Positions 6,578 through 14,590 of a stretch of DNA of 29,200 nt are shown piece after piece. Under the pieces are notes generated by a model, which ran no database searches, was not told the DNA's origin, and saw only the letters and a list, made by a program, of their open reading frames with translations. Position 1 is the first letter of the stretch, and each line of letters opens with the position of its first letter. Origin of the DNA: an uncultured Erwinia sp. (lineage in GTDB: Bacteria > Pseudomonadota > Gammaproteobacteria > Enterobacterales > Enterobacteriaceae); the NCBI GenBank assembly GCA_946221915.1, contig CAMIKG010000056.1:1-29200 (forward strand). Reading direction: 5' to 3'. The translations under genes were made by a program, and so were the position numbers.

Positions 6578-9500
6578 TTACGGACAAACTTTCACATAAA
6601 AGTCACTGCCATTCTCATACGGTGAGATCCTCTGGTAATCATAAATAATTTTATCACTGATCGTATCGGATACCCGGCGCGTAACCTGCACTCCCCCTTT
6701 GTTATAGACGCAGACACTAACACCTGGTGCGTGGACGCCATTTCTGGTCACCGTGATAACAAAGCGGATAATGCCAGGCCACGGCCCATCAATGTTGCTC
6801 GACGTCATGCTGACCACCACGGGGACAACGGGCGTCACCGTGACAATAATTTGTATCGGCGCAGGACTGGTTTCCTGGTCGGTTGCGGCCTGGCTGACCG
6901 TAATCGTCGCAGTGCCAATCGCGCCGAAGGTGATCAAACCAGTATTGTTTACGCTGGCTGTCGCCTCATTACTGGAGCGATAGCTTAGTGCCCCTCCACT
7001 ATTGCCTCCACTGATGGTTAACTGTTGCGGACCGGTGGATTGCTCTACGGTGATCGTTGCTGGCCCCACCAGCGGTGCAGGAGTTTTTAACGCTGCGCTG
7101 GCGGCAATGGTAAAGGATTGCGGCAGGTATTTATCACTTCCCTTCTCGCCGACGATAATCGTGACCGGCGAACCATAAGTAGCTTTTTTCGCTGTGACAA
7201 CACCGCTATTGCTGACCGCAATGACATCGCTGTTACTACTGGAATACTCCCGCTGTCCGCCATTCCCGCCGCTCAATGAAATGGTTCGGCTCTCGCCCAC
7301 AGTTAAGTTCATGGTCGACGCTCCCTGCAACGGCGTACCCGCAATTTTGTTAACGGTAACCGGTATAGTCAGCTTCTCAGGGGCAGCATGGCTGACAGTT
7401 GCCGCCTGACTGACGGTAATCTGACTGGTTCCCCCTTTCAGGAACGTCATCACGCCACTATCACTGATCTGCACCACCAGGGGATCAAAGGAGGTATACA
7501 CCGTCTTGCCTCCCGCATTCCCGCCACTAATCTTCAGCTGTTGCGGGGCGCTGCCATAATCCACGGTCACTGACGTCGGCCCGTGCAGAGGAATCGCCGG
7601 ATAACGTTTCACCATCACGCTGCTGGTATATTTCTGACTGAGATAATTTTCACTCTCCGCTTCCGTGGTGGTCAGACTTACCGTGGTGTTATCGCCGGTG
7701 CTGATTAACGCAGTCAATATGCCTTCCGGCGTGATATCAAACACGCCGACAGCAGGTGAACTGAACGAGAGTGGCCCATTGTTACCACCACTGATCGCAA
7801 GCGGTTTGGTTTCACCGACATACAGGGTTAAATCCTCAACCTTAAGCCGCACTCCTGCGCTCTTTCTTACCGTGACAGGAACAGTAAGTGGCTGAGGCGC
7901 CTGCTCAGAGGAGGTCGCAGGCTGGCTGACCGTAATGGTGGTATTGCCGACCTTCAGGAAGGTGAGGAGGCCACTGTCGTCCACCGTCGCGACGCTGGCA
8001 TTGCTGGAACTAAAACGCTTCGCGGCGCTGTTGCCGCCAGTGATGGTCAGCTTCTGTTGCGCCGCACCATAATCAACGGCGATGCTGCTGACATCACTGA
8101 CCAGTGGCGCGACAGCTTTCAGTTGCAGCCGCAGCGTCACACTTTGGGTTGCGCCCCCTTCCAGCGTCGTAGCCACCTGCCATTGCCCGCTGCCCAGCTC
8201 AGCAGGCGGTTTCAGGGATACGCTGCTTTCACCCGCGCTATTGGTTTCACTCACCCCGGCGGCCTGATCGTCACTGCGCCACTGCAGGGTACGTTTGTTG
8301 ATGCCGAGATTATCACTTTCACTGAGTCTGGCGTTAAACACCACCGCACTGCCGCCGACCACCACCGAAGTCTGGTCATTAGCCGCTTTCAGCGTCAGAT
8401 CGGGCTGTGCCATGACCACTTTAAACGCACGCACCTGTTGCTGCCGGTTTACAGACCGGGTGACGGTTGCAGGTGGCTGTAACGCGGCTTCCACCTTGTC
8501 TTCGCCTGCGCTGCGGATAGCGATATAGTCAACCTGCGCATAGCCGTCAGCATTGGTTTTGCTTTGCGTTTTTGCCAGTTGCCCTGGCGCACCGGCCTGC
8601 TGACTCCAGAACACATCGCGATCCGCCAGAGGTTTACCCTGCGCATCGGTCACCTGAACACGAAACAACAAGCTTCCGGTGCTGCCAGCGGCCAGTTTCA
8701 GCTCCGAGTCGTTAACAATCACGCCCTCGCCCTGCTGCAGGGAGAAAGAAAGCCCCAGCAGTTTCTGCGTTGGCCCTGTCACCGTTTTACTTTGCGGGAT
8801 GCCCTGCAGCGAGGCGATGTTAACGGGCGTTACCTGATAAGCGATATATTTGCTGAGATCGGCCGCCGTGACGGTGTACTGCGCCCCCTGCGCTACGGGT
8901 TGCAGTTGATCGAGCGCCTGCGACGGCGAATCGAGGCGGTACCACTGCTGTTTGCTGACGCCTTCAATTTCCCCGTCATTATCATGGTAGCGATAGCTGC
9001 CAGTGAGCGTGCTGCCGAGCAGCGCTTCTCCACTGATATCAACATCACTGACCGAAGGGGCAAAATCACCGGCGCCAATAATTAGCTGATAATGCGCCGT
9101 GCTGATCGGTGTGTTATCCGCCACGGTGATAAAGGTTTGCGCTGTGATGGTGACGCTGCCTTTCTGCAACGGCGTAACGCGTCCGCTGGCTTCATCGACA
9201 GGCGCTTTGAGCGGGTCGCTGCTGCTGTAGCGTGTCACCGCACCCTGGCTCCCCTTCACTCTGTTGTTGACGGCCGCACCACCCGCTTTAGCGCGGACTT
9301 CCGTCGGGTCAAAGTAGATCCGCCAGGTCTTGGCCTGCTCTTTGTAGGCCAGCACAATATTGTTATTGCGCTGGACAAAGGCGGTACCCGACTGGCTCAG
9401 CGCCGGCAGTACGCTGGCGCGTTCGGGATCAACCATTTCGCGCCATGAACGGCCAAACTGCCAGTTCAGATCCAGCCCGATACGTGTATCGTCACTCTGA

Positions 9501-10360
9501 TTGCTGATAAAACGTCGTTCACCAGACAGCGTCAGCAACGGCAGCGGTTGCCAGTTAACCCCCAGCTCAATACCACTGGGGTTTTTGCTCGCCTGCTGGC
9601 GCTGACCGGTGATATCCACTTTATCGCCGTACCACTGGAAAAAACTGCTTTTCAGCGCCACATGATTGTTCACGCCCAGCAGCAGGTTGATATCCCAGCC
9701 ACGGGCGGCGCGTTCATATTGATCAAAGTAGAGCGCATCGGTAAACGGCGCTTCAGGACTGAGCCGCCAGCCGCTCAGCGGCAGATAGTAATTCAGCGAT
9801 CCCTGCAGCCGCTTACTGCCCAGCTCCAGCCCGGCGCCCAGCCTGCTGTGATGGCGCGTCAGGTCCTGGTCATAGAACAGGTTGCCGCCGACCAGCAGGT
9901 CAGCGCTCAGCATATGACGCCAGCCCGCGCCGATATTGAGGATATTGCGTTCAGCCCAGCGATGAGCGCTGAGCTGGGTGAATAAGGTGTCGTCCTGCGA
10001 GTCATAAAAAGGAAACAAATAGTCCAGCCCTATCTCACGATCGCGTCCCTGCAGCCCGGCATCCAGGGTCACGCGCGCACGCGCACCACGATAATTCAGC
10101 CAGGAGGCGATCTCCTCGCTGGCGGCCTGGCTGAGTAACTTGCTGGCTGTATCGGCTGCGGCGCGGCTGGCGCCCTGCTGCTGGGCCGATTGCCAGAACC
10201 CGCTGAGCGACGATGCTTCCGTTGCATCTCCTGCGGTCACTTCCGTGACGGGGTGTTCTGTTGCCTGACTGATGCCACAAAGCAAAAAAATAAGTAACAG
10301 CAATGGAACAGTCCAGTTCATTACTCCACGATACCGATTCCATCTGGTATGCCTGGTCAT
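6578..10360 (-). CDS. Intimin/invasin-family inverse autotransporter adhesin with Ig-like passenger
   Basis: 1260 residues, a type Ve (inverse autotransporter) surface protein: an N-terminal barrel in the outer membrane exports a C-terminal Ig-like rod used for adhesion. Visible parts are: a signal peptide with an extended n-region (hydrophobic core 17-31, cleavage near Ala33); an alpha-helical lead and IAT beta-barrel at about 55-310 (GLDYLFPFYDSQDD, GAGWRHM, NYYLPLSGWR, RGWDINL); and a linker with the conserved RNNNIVLAYKEQ (331-342). Next come a Big_2-like unit (about 345-430), a unit with GSYRYHDNDGEIEGVS (about 433-530), a Big_1-type domain (about 533-650) and another Ig-like domain (651-750). 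Five alternating modules occupy 751-1180. A C-terminal cap has Cys1217 and Cys1259, which could form a disulfide. No LysM is seen. ATG 10360 has AAGGA 9 bases upstream; internal Met14 is an alternative start. It sits alone where E. coli has cedA/chb. The ligand is unknown. Confidence 0.93.
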   Translation of the reverse strand: MTRHTRWNRYRGVMNWTVPLLLLIFLLCGISQATEHPVTEVTAGDATEASSLSGFWQSAQQQGASRAAADTASKLLSQAASEEIASWLNYRGARARVTLDAGLQGRDREIGLDYLFPFYDSQDDTLFTQLSAHRWAERNILNIGAGWRHMLSADLLVGGNLFYDQDLTRHHSRLGAGLELGSKRLQGSLNYYLPLSGWRLSPEAPFTDALYFDQYERAARGWDINLLLGVNNHVALKSSFFQWYGDKVDITGQRQQASKNPSGIELGVNWQPLPLLTLSGERRFISNQSDDTRIGLDLNWQFGRSWREMVDPERASVLPALSQSGTAFVQRNNNIVLAYKEQAKTWRIYFDPTEVRAKAGGAAVNNRVKGSQGAVTRYSSSDPLKAPVDEASGRVTPLQKGSVTITAQTFITVADNTPISTAHYQLIIGAGDFAPSVSDVDISGEALLGSTLTGSYRYHDNDGEIEGVSKQQWYRLDSPSQALDQLQPVAQGAQYTVTAADLSKYIAYQVTPVNIASLQGIPQSKTVTGPTQKLLGLSFSLQQGEGVIVNDSELKLAAGSTGSLLFRVQVTDAQGKPLADRDVFWSQQAGAPGQLAKTQSKTNADGYAQVDYIAIRSAGEDKVEAALQPPATVTRSVNRQQQVRAFKVVMAQPDLTLKAANDQTSVVVGGSAVVFNARLSESDNLGINKRTLQWRSDDQAAGVSETNSAGESSVSLKPPAELGSGQWQVATTLEGGATQSVTLRLQLKAVAPLVSDVSSIAVDYGAAQQKLTITGGNSAAKRFSSSNASVATVDDSGLLTFLKVGNTTITVSQPATSSEQAPQPLTVPVTVRKSAGVRLKVEDLTLYVGETKPLAISGGNNGPLSFSSPAVGVFDITPEGILTALISTGDNTTVSLTTTEAESENYLSQKYTSSVMVKRYPAIPLHGPTSVTVDYGSAPQQLKISGGNAGGKTVYTSFDPLVVQISDSGVMTFLKGGTSQITVSQAATVSHAAPEKLTIPVTVNKIAGTPLQGASTMNLTVGESRTISLSGGNGGQREYSSSNSDVIAVSNSGVVTAKKATYGSPVTIIVGEKGSDKYLPQSFTIAASAALKTPAPLVGPATITVEQSTGPQQLTISGGNSGGALSYRSSNEATASVNNTGLITFGAIGTATITVSQAATDQETSPAPIQIIVTVTPVVPVVVSMTSSNIDGPWPGIIRFVITVTRNGVHAPGVSVCVYNKGGVQVTRRVSDTISDKIIYDYQRISPYENGSDFYVKVCP
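6821..8110 (-). repeat. Five Ig-like modules in an alternating A-B-A-B-A pattern
   Basis: Residues 751-1180 of the adhesin divide into five units of about 86 residues, each with a (S/T)GGN marker at 775, 858, 947, 1031 and 1118. A units (1st, 3rd, 5th) carry VDYG or VEQS, QQxLxIxGGN, (D/N)(S/T)G and TITVSQ(A/P)AT. B units (2nd, 4th) carry LTLYVGE or LTVGESR and NYLSQ or KYLPQS. A-to-A spacing is 171-172 residues and B-to-B is 173. This indicates duplication of a two-module block rather than of single modules. Confidence 0.85.
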
Positions 10361-11085
10361 AATAATTCATCCTTAATAATTTAATTTAAAATAAATCCAT
10401 ATAGAATTGACGTCACAGAACAGACAGCACTCCTGATGCTATTCAGAATTAAAGACCAGAATGCTGCAACAAAATAGTTTAAATGAAAAACAATAACAGA
10501 CTATTTATTACCTCACGCAATGATGAAATTATTTTCCTTATACTAACCATGAGGCACCCTGAAATTCCACCAAAAATAACTTACTGATGCTCACTCTGGT
10601 TTCGGCAGAATAAAAGGCATCATAATAAAGCGCGTAATGCAGTAACGTTACGCCAGCATATTACCTGTTGATGTAATCTTTTTTTATATGCCGCGTTGCG
10701 CCTGGTGTACCGCTGTTGCAGCCTGAAGCATTTCCGGTGCGCACTGAATGGCGATACGTGGGCGACAGGCCCTGCAGAAAGCGGCTGCCGTGGGCAAACG
10801 CTATGCCGGCCAATATACTTTTCCATAAACAATTTAATTGTTTTAACATTAATAAAATAAGAATCGTTTAGCCCATTAAATTTCATCTGACAGGGCGAGG
10901 CAAGAAATTTACCACAACATTCCATCAACTGTCTTCGATTATTGTTATTATAGCGCTTCAGGCATCACACGAACCAGCACCGGCACGCGCAATGGCGAAA
11001 TAAAATCAATGAAATTCACGTTACGCAATCCATTCATAAGTCATCGGGGAGAAAATAAAAACATCGCGTCAATTCATCGTATTAT
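10361..11085. other. AT-rich spacer between the adhesin gene and the osmE terminator
   Basis: About 725 bases with no convincing gene. The part next to 10360 should hold the adhesin promoter; on the minus strand several TATATG/TAAAT-like -10 options exist and a TGACGTCA palindrome lies at 10408-10415, but none is decisive. A more GC-rich island (about 10690-10820) contains short minus-strand frames (for example 10661-10849) without a ribosome binding site or a family I recognise; it may be a gene remnant. The rest is AT-rich, with nothing assignable. Confidence 0.6.
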
Positions 11086-11113
11086 AAAAAAAGCCCGACC
11101 ATTGTCGGGCTTT
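11086..11113 (-). terminator. Intrinsic terminator of osmE
   Basis: Read on the minus strand, AAGCCCGAC-AATG-GTCGGGCTT (11112 to 11091) is followed by a run of T (the A-run at 11086-11090 on the plus strand). This is a strong stem with an immediate U-tract, about 60 bases beyond the osmE stop. Confidence 0.9.
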
Positions 11114-11133
11114 CTGTACAGCATTTTATTATG

Positions 11134-11162
11134 TAACGCATTCCTGTTAACGGAATGCGTTA
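11134..11162 (-). other. Second stem-loop in the osmE 3' region
   Basis: TAACGCATTCC (11134-11144) pairs perfectly with GGAATGCGTTA (11152-11162) around a 7-base loop. It lies between the osmE stop and the terminator hairpin and has no T-run, so it may protect the 3' end of the osmE message. Confidence 0.6.
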
Positions 11163-11172
11163 TCAGAAAAGA

Positions 11173-11508
11173 TTACTGTTTCACCTGCGGGTCGGTATCG
11201 TATTCCTGACAGCTCTGGAAGCCATAATTCATTACGCGACCGGTGTCGTTATAACTGACAAAGTAGGTCTGGGCTTTGCCATCACGCTCACCCAGTACAT
11301 AGGTCTGGCAGGTGCCGCGTGCGTGCGCCATGGTAATTTCCGTGGAAGGCGCACCGGCAATCTGACGCACCTGTTCACGGGTCATACCCTTTTTCACATC
11401 CTTCACCACTGGTGTGGTGACATAGCTTTCCGCGCGGTCATAAGCAGTACATCCGGATAACACAGCTAAAGCCACAGCAGCACCAATAAATCCTGTTACT
11501 TTCTTCAT
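11173..11508 (-). CDS. osmE: Osmotically inducible lipoprotein OsmE
   Basis: OsmE is a small lipoprotein of the SmpA/OmlA (BamE-like) fold, induced by osmotic stress and in stationary phase. The 111-residue product has a lipoprotein signal ending in the lipobox LSGC (acylated Cys at about residue 20). The conserved OsmE body follows: TAYDRAESYVTTPVVKDVKKGM, then VRQIAGAPS, the HARGTCQTYVLG motif and a C-terminal EYDTDPQ. E. coli OsmE is 112 residues and collinear. I chose ATG at 11508 because AGGA sits 8 bases upstream and the N-terminus (MKKVTGF) fits; an in-frame ATG at 11523 would add five residues. Two hairpins follow. A TATAGT (minus strand, 11543-11538) is a possible -10 element. Confidence 0.95.
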   Translation of the reverse strand: MKKVTGFIGAAVALAVLSGCTAYDRAESYVTTPVVKDVKKGMTREQVRQIAGAPSTEITMAHARGTCQTYVLGERDGKAQTYFVSYNDTGRVMNYGFQSCQEYDTDPQVKQ

Positions 11509-11683
11509 CTTGTTATTCCTCATTTATGGTCCATGTGACTATAAGCGTGGAACATAAACGCCTATTTTTCAAATTTATGCCGAAGCTTGCGCATGTTTTC
11601 GGAGTCCGCTGATACGTCCCTGCCACGCGCTGCGCAGAAAAAAGTAGGAATCGCCACACGCTTCCGTATAATGCCGCTTAAAA

Positions 11684-11701
11684 TGAGAATGAACGCTCTC
11701 A
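11684..11701. promoter_or_regulatory. Candidate operator upstream of the tetR-type gene
   Basis: TGAGA-N8-TCTCA is an inverted repeat 43 bases upstream of the regulator start, in the spacer 11509-11744 where TetR-family autoregulation sites usually lie. Support is position and symmetry only. Confidence 0.3.
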
Positions 11702-11744
11702 ATTCATATTATCGACTACCCTGCCTCATTTACAGGAGGACGCA

Positions 11745-12329
11745 ATGGATCCACAACCCAGCGCCCGCGATCTTCGTCATCGCCAGCGTCAGGACGAAAT
11801 TATCAGTGCCGCCCGCCGCTGTTTCCGCCAGTCCGGCTTCCATGCCGCCAGCATGGCGCAGCTCGCCAGTGAAGCTCAGCTCAGCGTGGGGCAGATTTAT
11901 CGTTACTTCATTAACAAAGATGCGATTATCGAAGAGATCGTCAAACGCATTATCGATCAGCGCATGGCGGAACTCAGCGCACATACCCATACGCCGAAAT
12001 TGCCCACCCTGCTGGCCTGGCGCGAAGTGCCGGATGAAGATGACCAGGCGCTGATGCTGGAAGTGGCGGCGGAGGCGACGCGCAATCCGCGGGTCGCCGC
12101 GATGCTGGCGGAGGCAGACCACCGCATGTTCCATCACGCAGTGAGCACCGTGCAGCATGAACATCCGCAGCTAAGCGAAGCGCGCATCCGCGCCTGTGTG
12201 GAAGTGCTGGCGGTGATGGTCGAAGGCACCGCTTATCGCCGCCTGACGCCGCAGAAAGCCTCGGCAGAACGGCTGCACGCGATTTACCAACAACTCCTGC
12301 AACAACTATTTGAGAATACCAATCCATGA
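11745..12329 (+). CDS. TetR/AcrR-family transcriptional regulator
   Basis: 194 residues. Residues 15-62 form the TetR N-terminal helix-turn-helix domain: EIISAARRCFRQSGFHAASM, then the recognition region LSVGQIYRYFINKDAI. The C-terminal ligand/dimer domain is helical and not assignable to a subfamily by eye. ATG 11745 has AGGAGG 5 bases upstream. Its stop overlaps the start of the following efflux gene in an ATGA arrangement, so the two are translationally coupled. This strongly suggests that the regulator controls the transporter and its own synthesis. The pair sits between osmE and nadE, which are neighbours in E. coli, so it is probably an accessory insertion. The inducing ligand is unknown. 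Confidence 0.92.
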   Translation: MDPQPSARDLRHRQRQDEIISAARRCFRQSGFHAASMAQLASEAQLSVGQIYRYFINKDAIIEEIVKRIIDQRMAELSAHTHTPKLPTLLAWREVPDEDDQALMLEVAAEATRNPRVAAMLAEADHRMFHHAVSTVQHEHPQLSEARIRACVEVLAVMVEGTAYRRLTPQKASAERLHAIYQQLLQQLFENTNP

Positions 12330-13519
12330 CATCACCTGCACACTCTAAACGCGTGGTTTACGCGGTTACGCTCGGGATGCTGGCCGCACTTGGCCCGCTG
12401 TGTACCGACCTCTATTTGCCTGCGCTGCCGGAACTGGCCAGTGAACTGCACACCTCGACGGCCACGGCGCAGCTCAGTCTGACGGCGGGCCTGCTGGGTC
12501 TCGGCGCAGGACAGCTGATTTTTGGCCCGATGAGCGATAAATATGGCCGCATCCGCCCGCTGCTGCTGTCGCTGGTGCTGTTTTTTATCTCCTCCGTCGG
12601 CTGTTCGCTGGCGCAGGATATCAACCAGCTGCTGGCCGCGCGCCTGTTTGAAGGACTTTCCGGCGCAGGTGGCGCGGTGCTGTCGCGCGCCGTGGCGCGT
12701 GATATGTACAGCGGCCACGAACTGACGCGCTTCTTTGCCCTGCTGATGCTGGTTAACGGCCTGGCGCCGATTGGCGCGCCGGTGCTGGGCGGCGCGCTGA
12801 TGGCCTTCCTTGACTGGCGCGGGCTGTTTATGGCGCTGGCGCTGATCGCCATTCTGCTGCTGGTGCTGTCGCGCGCCACGCTGACGGAGACGTTACCCCC
12901 CGAAAGACGCAGCCAGGGCAGTCTGCTTTCTGCCTGGGCCGGGCTGGGACGGGTGGTAAAAGATCGCGGTTTTATGGGCTTCTGCCTGACACAGGGACTG
13001 ATGATGGCGGGCATGTTTGCCTATATCGGCGCATCACCGTTTGTGCTGCAGCAGCTGTATGGCATGTCGCCGCAGGCCTTTAGCCTGTGCTTCGCGGTTA
13101 ACGGTGTCGGCCTGATTATTGCATCACAAACCAGCGCGCGTTTTTGTGGGCTGTGGGGTGAGTATCGGGTACTGAAAGGCGGCCTGACGCTGGCATTTAT
13201 CGCCTCCGGCTGTCTGCTGTTGGCCGGGCTCAGCAGCGCCCCGCTGCCGCTGATGCTGGTCGCCCTGTTCTTTACAGTTGCCAGTGTCGGCGTGATCGGC
13301 ACCACCGCGTCATCGCTGGCGATGCAGAGTCAGGGACAACGTGCAGGCAGCGCGTCAGCCGTGATAGGCGTCACCATGTTCAGCCTGGGTGCGCTCAGTG
13401 TCCCGCTGACCGGGCTGGGTGGCACCTCGGTACTGACCATGACGATGACCATCTTCGCCTGCTATATGCTGGCGATTCTGATGTTTATCCTGCTGGCGAA
13501 AAAGCCGCAAACTGTCTGA
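12326..13519 (+). CDS. Bcr/CflA-type MFS multidrug efflux transporter
   Basis: 397 residues with about twelve hydrophobic spans. The N-terminal DLYLPALPELASEL motif is characteristic of the Bcr/CflA (DHA1) drug exporters, and the MFS motif A is present as GPMSDKYGRIRPL. A further family signature, RLFEGLSGAGGAVLSRAVARDMY, corresponds to the RxxQGxGAA..-type region around TM4, and GAPVLGGAL to TM5 motif C. These proteins act as proton-driven exporters at the inner membrane; the substrate cannot be told from sequence. The start overlaps the stop of the upstream TetR gene by four bases (ATGA), giving a regulator-transporter cassette. There is no obvious terminator in the 106-base gap to nadE. 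Confidence 0.92.
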   Translation: MTSPAHSKRVVYAVTLGMLAALGPLCTDLYLPALPELASELHTSTATAQLSLTAGLLGLGAGQLIFGPMSDKYGRIRPLLLSLVLFFISSVGCSLAQDINQLLAARLFEGLSGAGGAVLSRAVARDMYSGHELTRFFALLMLVNGLAPIGAPVLGGALMAFLDWRGLFMALALIAILLLVLSRATLTETLPPERRSQGSLLSAWAGLGRVVKDRGFMGFCLTQGLMMAGMFAYIGASPFVLQQLYGMSPQAFSLCFAVNGVGLIIASQTSARFCGLWGEYRVLKGGLTLAFIASGCLLLAGLSSAPLPLMLVALFFTVASVGVIGTTASSLAMQSQGQRAGSASAVIGVTMFSLGALSVPLTGLGGTSVLTMTMTIFACYMLAILMFILLAKKPQTV

Positions 13520-13625
13520 TTTAACAGCGTTTGAAGCGCATCTGCTACGATTGTTCCTTGTCGTTTCGCGTGATGCGCGTTAGCTTAACAGCAGAGAATG
13601 ATGCAACTGACTTGAGGAGAGGTTC

Positions 13626-14453
13626 ATGGCACTGCAGCAAGAGATTATCGCCGCGCTCGGCGTAAAGCCCGTGATCGACCCGCAGCAAGAGATCCGCACC
13701 AGCGTTGAGTTTCTGAAGTCCTATCTGAAAACTTACCCGTTTCTGAAATCACTGGTGCTGGGCATCAGCGGCGGTCAGGATTCGACTCTGACCGGCAAAC
13801 TGAGCCAGCTGGCGATCAGCGAACTGCGCGAAGAAACCGGCGACCAGGCGTATCAGTTTATCGCCGTGCGCTTACCGTATGGCGTGCAGGCAGATGAGCA
13901 GGATTGCCAGGACGCAATCGCGTTTATTCAGCCCGATCGCGTGCTGACGGTGAATATTAAGGAAGCCGTGCTGGCGAGCGAGAAAGCACTGCGTGAGGCT
14001 GGCGTGGAACTGTCCGACTTTATCCGCGGCAACGAGAAAGCGCGTGAAAGAATGAAGGCGCAGTACAGCATCGCCGGAATGAATGCCGGTGTGGTGGTGG
14101 GTACCGACCATGCCGCCGAAGCCGTGACCGGTTTCTTTACCAAGTACGGCGATGGCGGCACCGATATCAACCCGATTTTCCGCCTGAATAAAGGCCAGGG
14201 GAAACAGCTGCTGAAAGCGCTGGGCTGCCCGGAGCATCTGTATCTGAAACATCCGACCGCCGACCTGGAAGACGATCGCCCGGGCCTGCAGGATGAAGTG
14301 GCGCTCGGCGTCACCTACCAGCTGATCGATGACTATCTGGAAGGCAAACAAGTGGACGACCACAGTGCCAAAACCATTGAAGGCTGGTATCTGAAAACGG
14401 AACACAAACGTCGTCCGCCGATTACCGTGTTTGACGACTTCTGGAAAAAATAG
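13626..14453 (+). CDS. nadE: Ammonia-dependent NAD(+) synthetase NadE
   Basis: NadE makes NAD from deamido-NAD, ATP and ammonia in the cytosol, the last step of NAD synthesis. The product is 275 residues, the same length as E. coli NadE, and collinear to the final TVFDDFWKK. The ATP-pyrophosphatase P-loop SGGQDS is at residues 48-53. Other conserved segments are RLPYGVQADEQDCQDA, NIKEAVLASE, VGTDHAAEAVTGFFTKYGDGG and PTADLEDDRPG. There is no glutaminase domain. ATG 13626 is preceded by GGAGAGG. The upstream spacer holds a loose inverted repeat (GCGCATC 13536-13542 / GATGCGC 13572-13578) of unknown meaning. The gene is probably transcribed alone; cho has its own promoter. Confidence 0.98.
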   Translation: MALQQEIIAALGVKPVIDPQQEIRTSVEFLKSYLKTYPFLKSLVLGISGGQDSTLTGKLSQLAISELREETGDQAYQFIAVRLPYGVQADEQDCQDAIAFIQPDRVLTVNIKEAVLASEKALREAGVELSDFIRGNEKARERMKAQYSIAGMNAGVVVGTDHAAEAVTGFFTKYGDGGTDINPIFRLNKGQGKQLLKALGCPEHLYLKHPTADLEDDRPGLQDEVALGVTYQLIDDYLEGKQVDDHSAKTIEGWYLKTEHKRRPPITVFDDFWKK

Positions 14454-14465
14454 TCCAGTAAGCTG

Positions 14466-14489
14466 GCGGGCGACCTCTGCGTCGCCCGC
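14466..14489 (+). terminator. GC-rich hairpin after nadE
   Basis: GCGGGCGAC (14466-14474), loop CTCTGC, GTCGCCCGC (14481-14489): a perfect 9-bp stem 12 bases after the nadE stop. Only a short T cluster (GTGTTTCC) follows, so termination is probable but not textbook. Confidence 0.65.
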
Positions 14490-14557
14490 GGTGTTTCCTG
14501 CCGACCACCGGACCAGGATTTACTGTTCTGCTGTAGTTATTTTCGCCACGGCTGTTA

Positions 14558-14577
14558 TACTGGATAAGTAAACAGTA
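14558..14577 (+). promoter_or_regulatory. LexA-type box overlapping the cho promoter
   Basis: TACTGGATAAGTAAACAGTA matches CTGT-N8-ACAG with a single change (CTGG) and ends 13 bases before the cho start. A TATACT that could serve as the -10 (14556-14561) overlaps its left half, so bound LexA would exclude RNA polymerase. E. coli cho is a known SOS gene. Confidence 0.8.
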
Positions 14578-14590
14578 AGTGGAGTTTCCT

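Noticed and set aside
8057..9448. Several plus-strand frames of 118-173 codons inside the adhesin gene
   Set aside because: All are opposite the continuous 1260-codon frame and show no domain features.
10620..10928. 102-codon minus-strand frame in the adhesin-osmE spacer
   Set aside because: No ribosome binding site, no recognisable motif and unlike any known envelope or regulatory protein; listed only as a possible remnant.
11009..11209. 66-codon plus-strand frame before osmE
   Set aside because: It reads through the osmE terminator hairpins and into the osmE 3' end antisense; no start signal.
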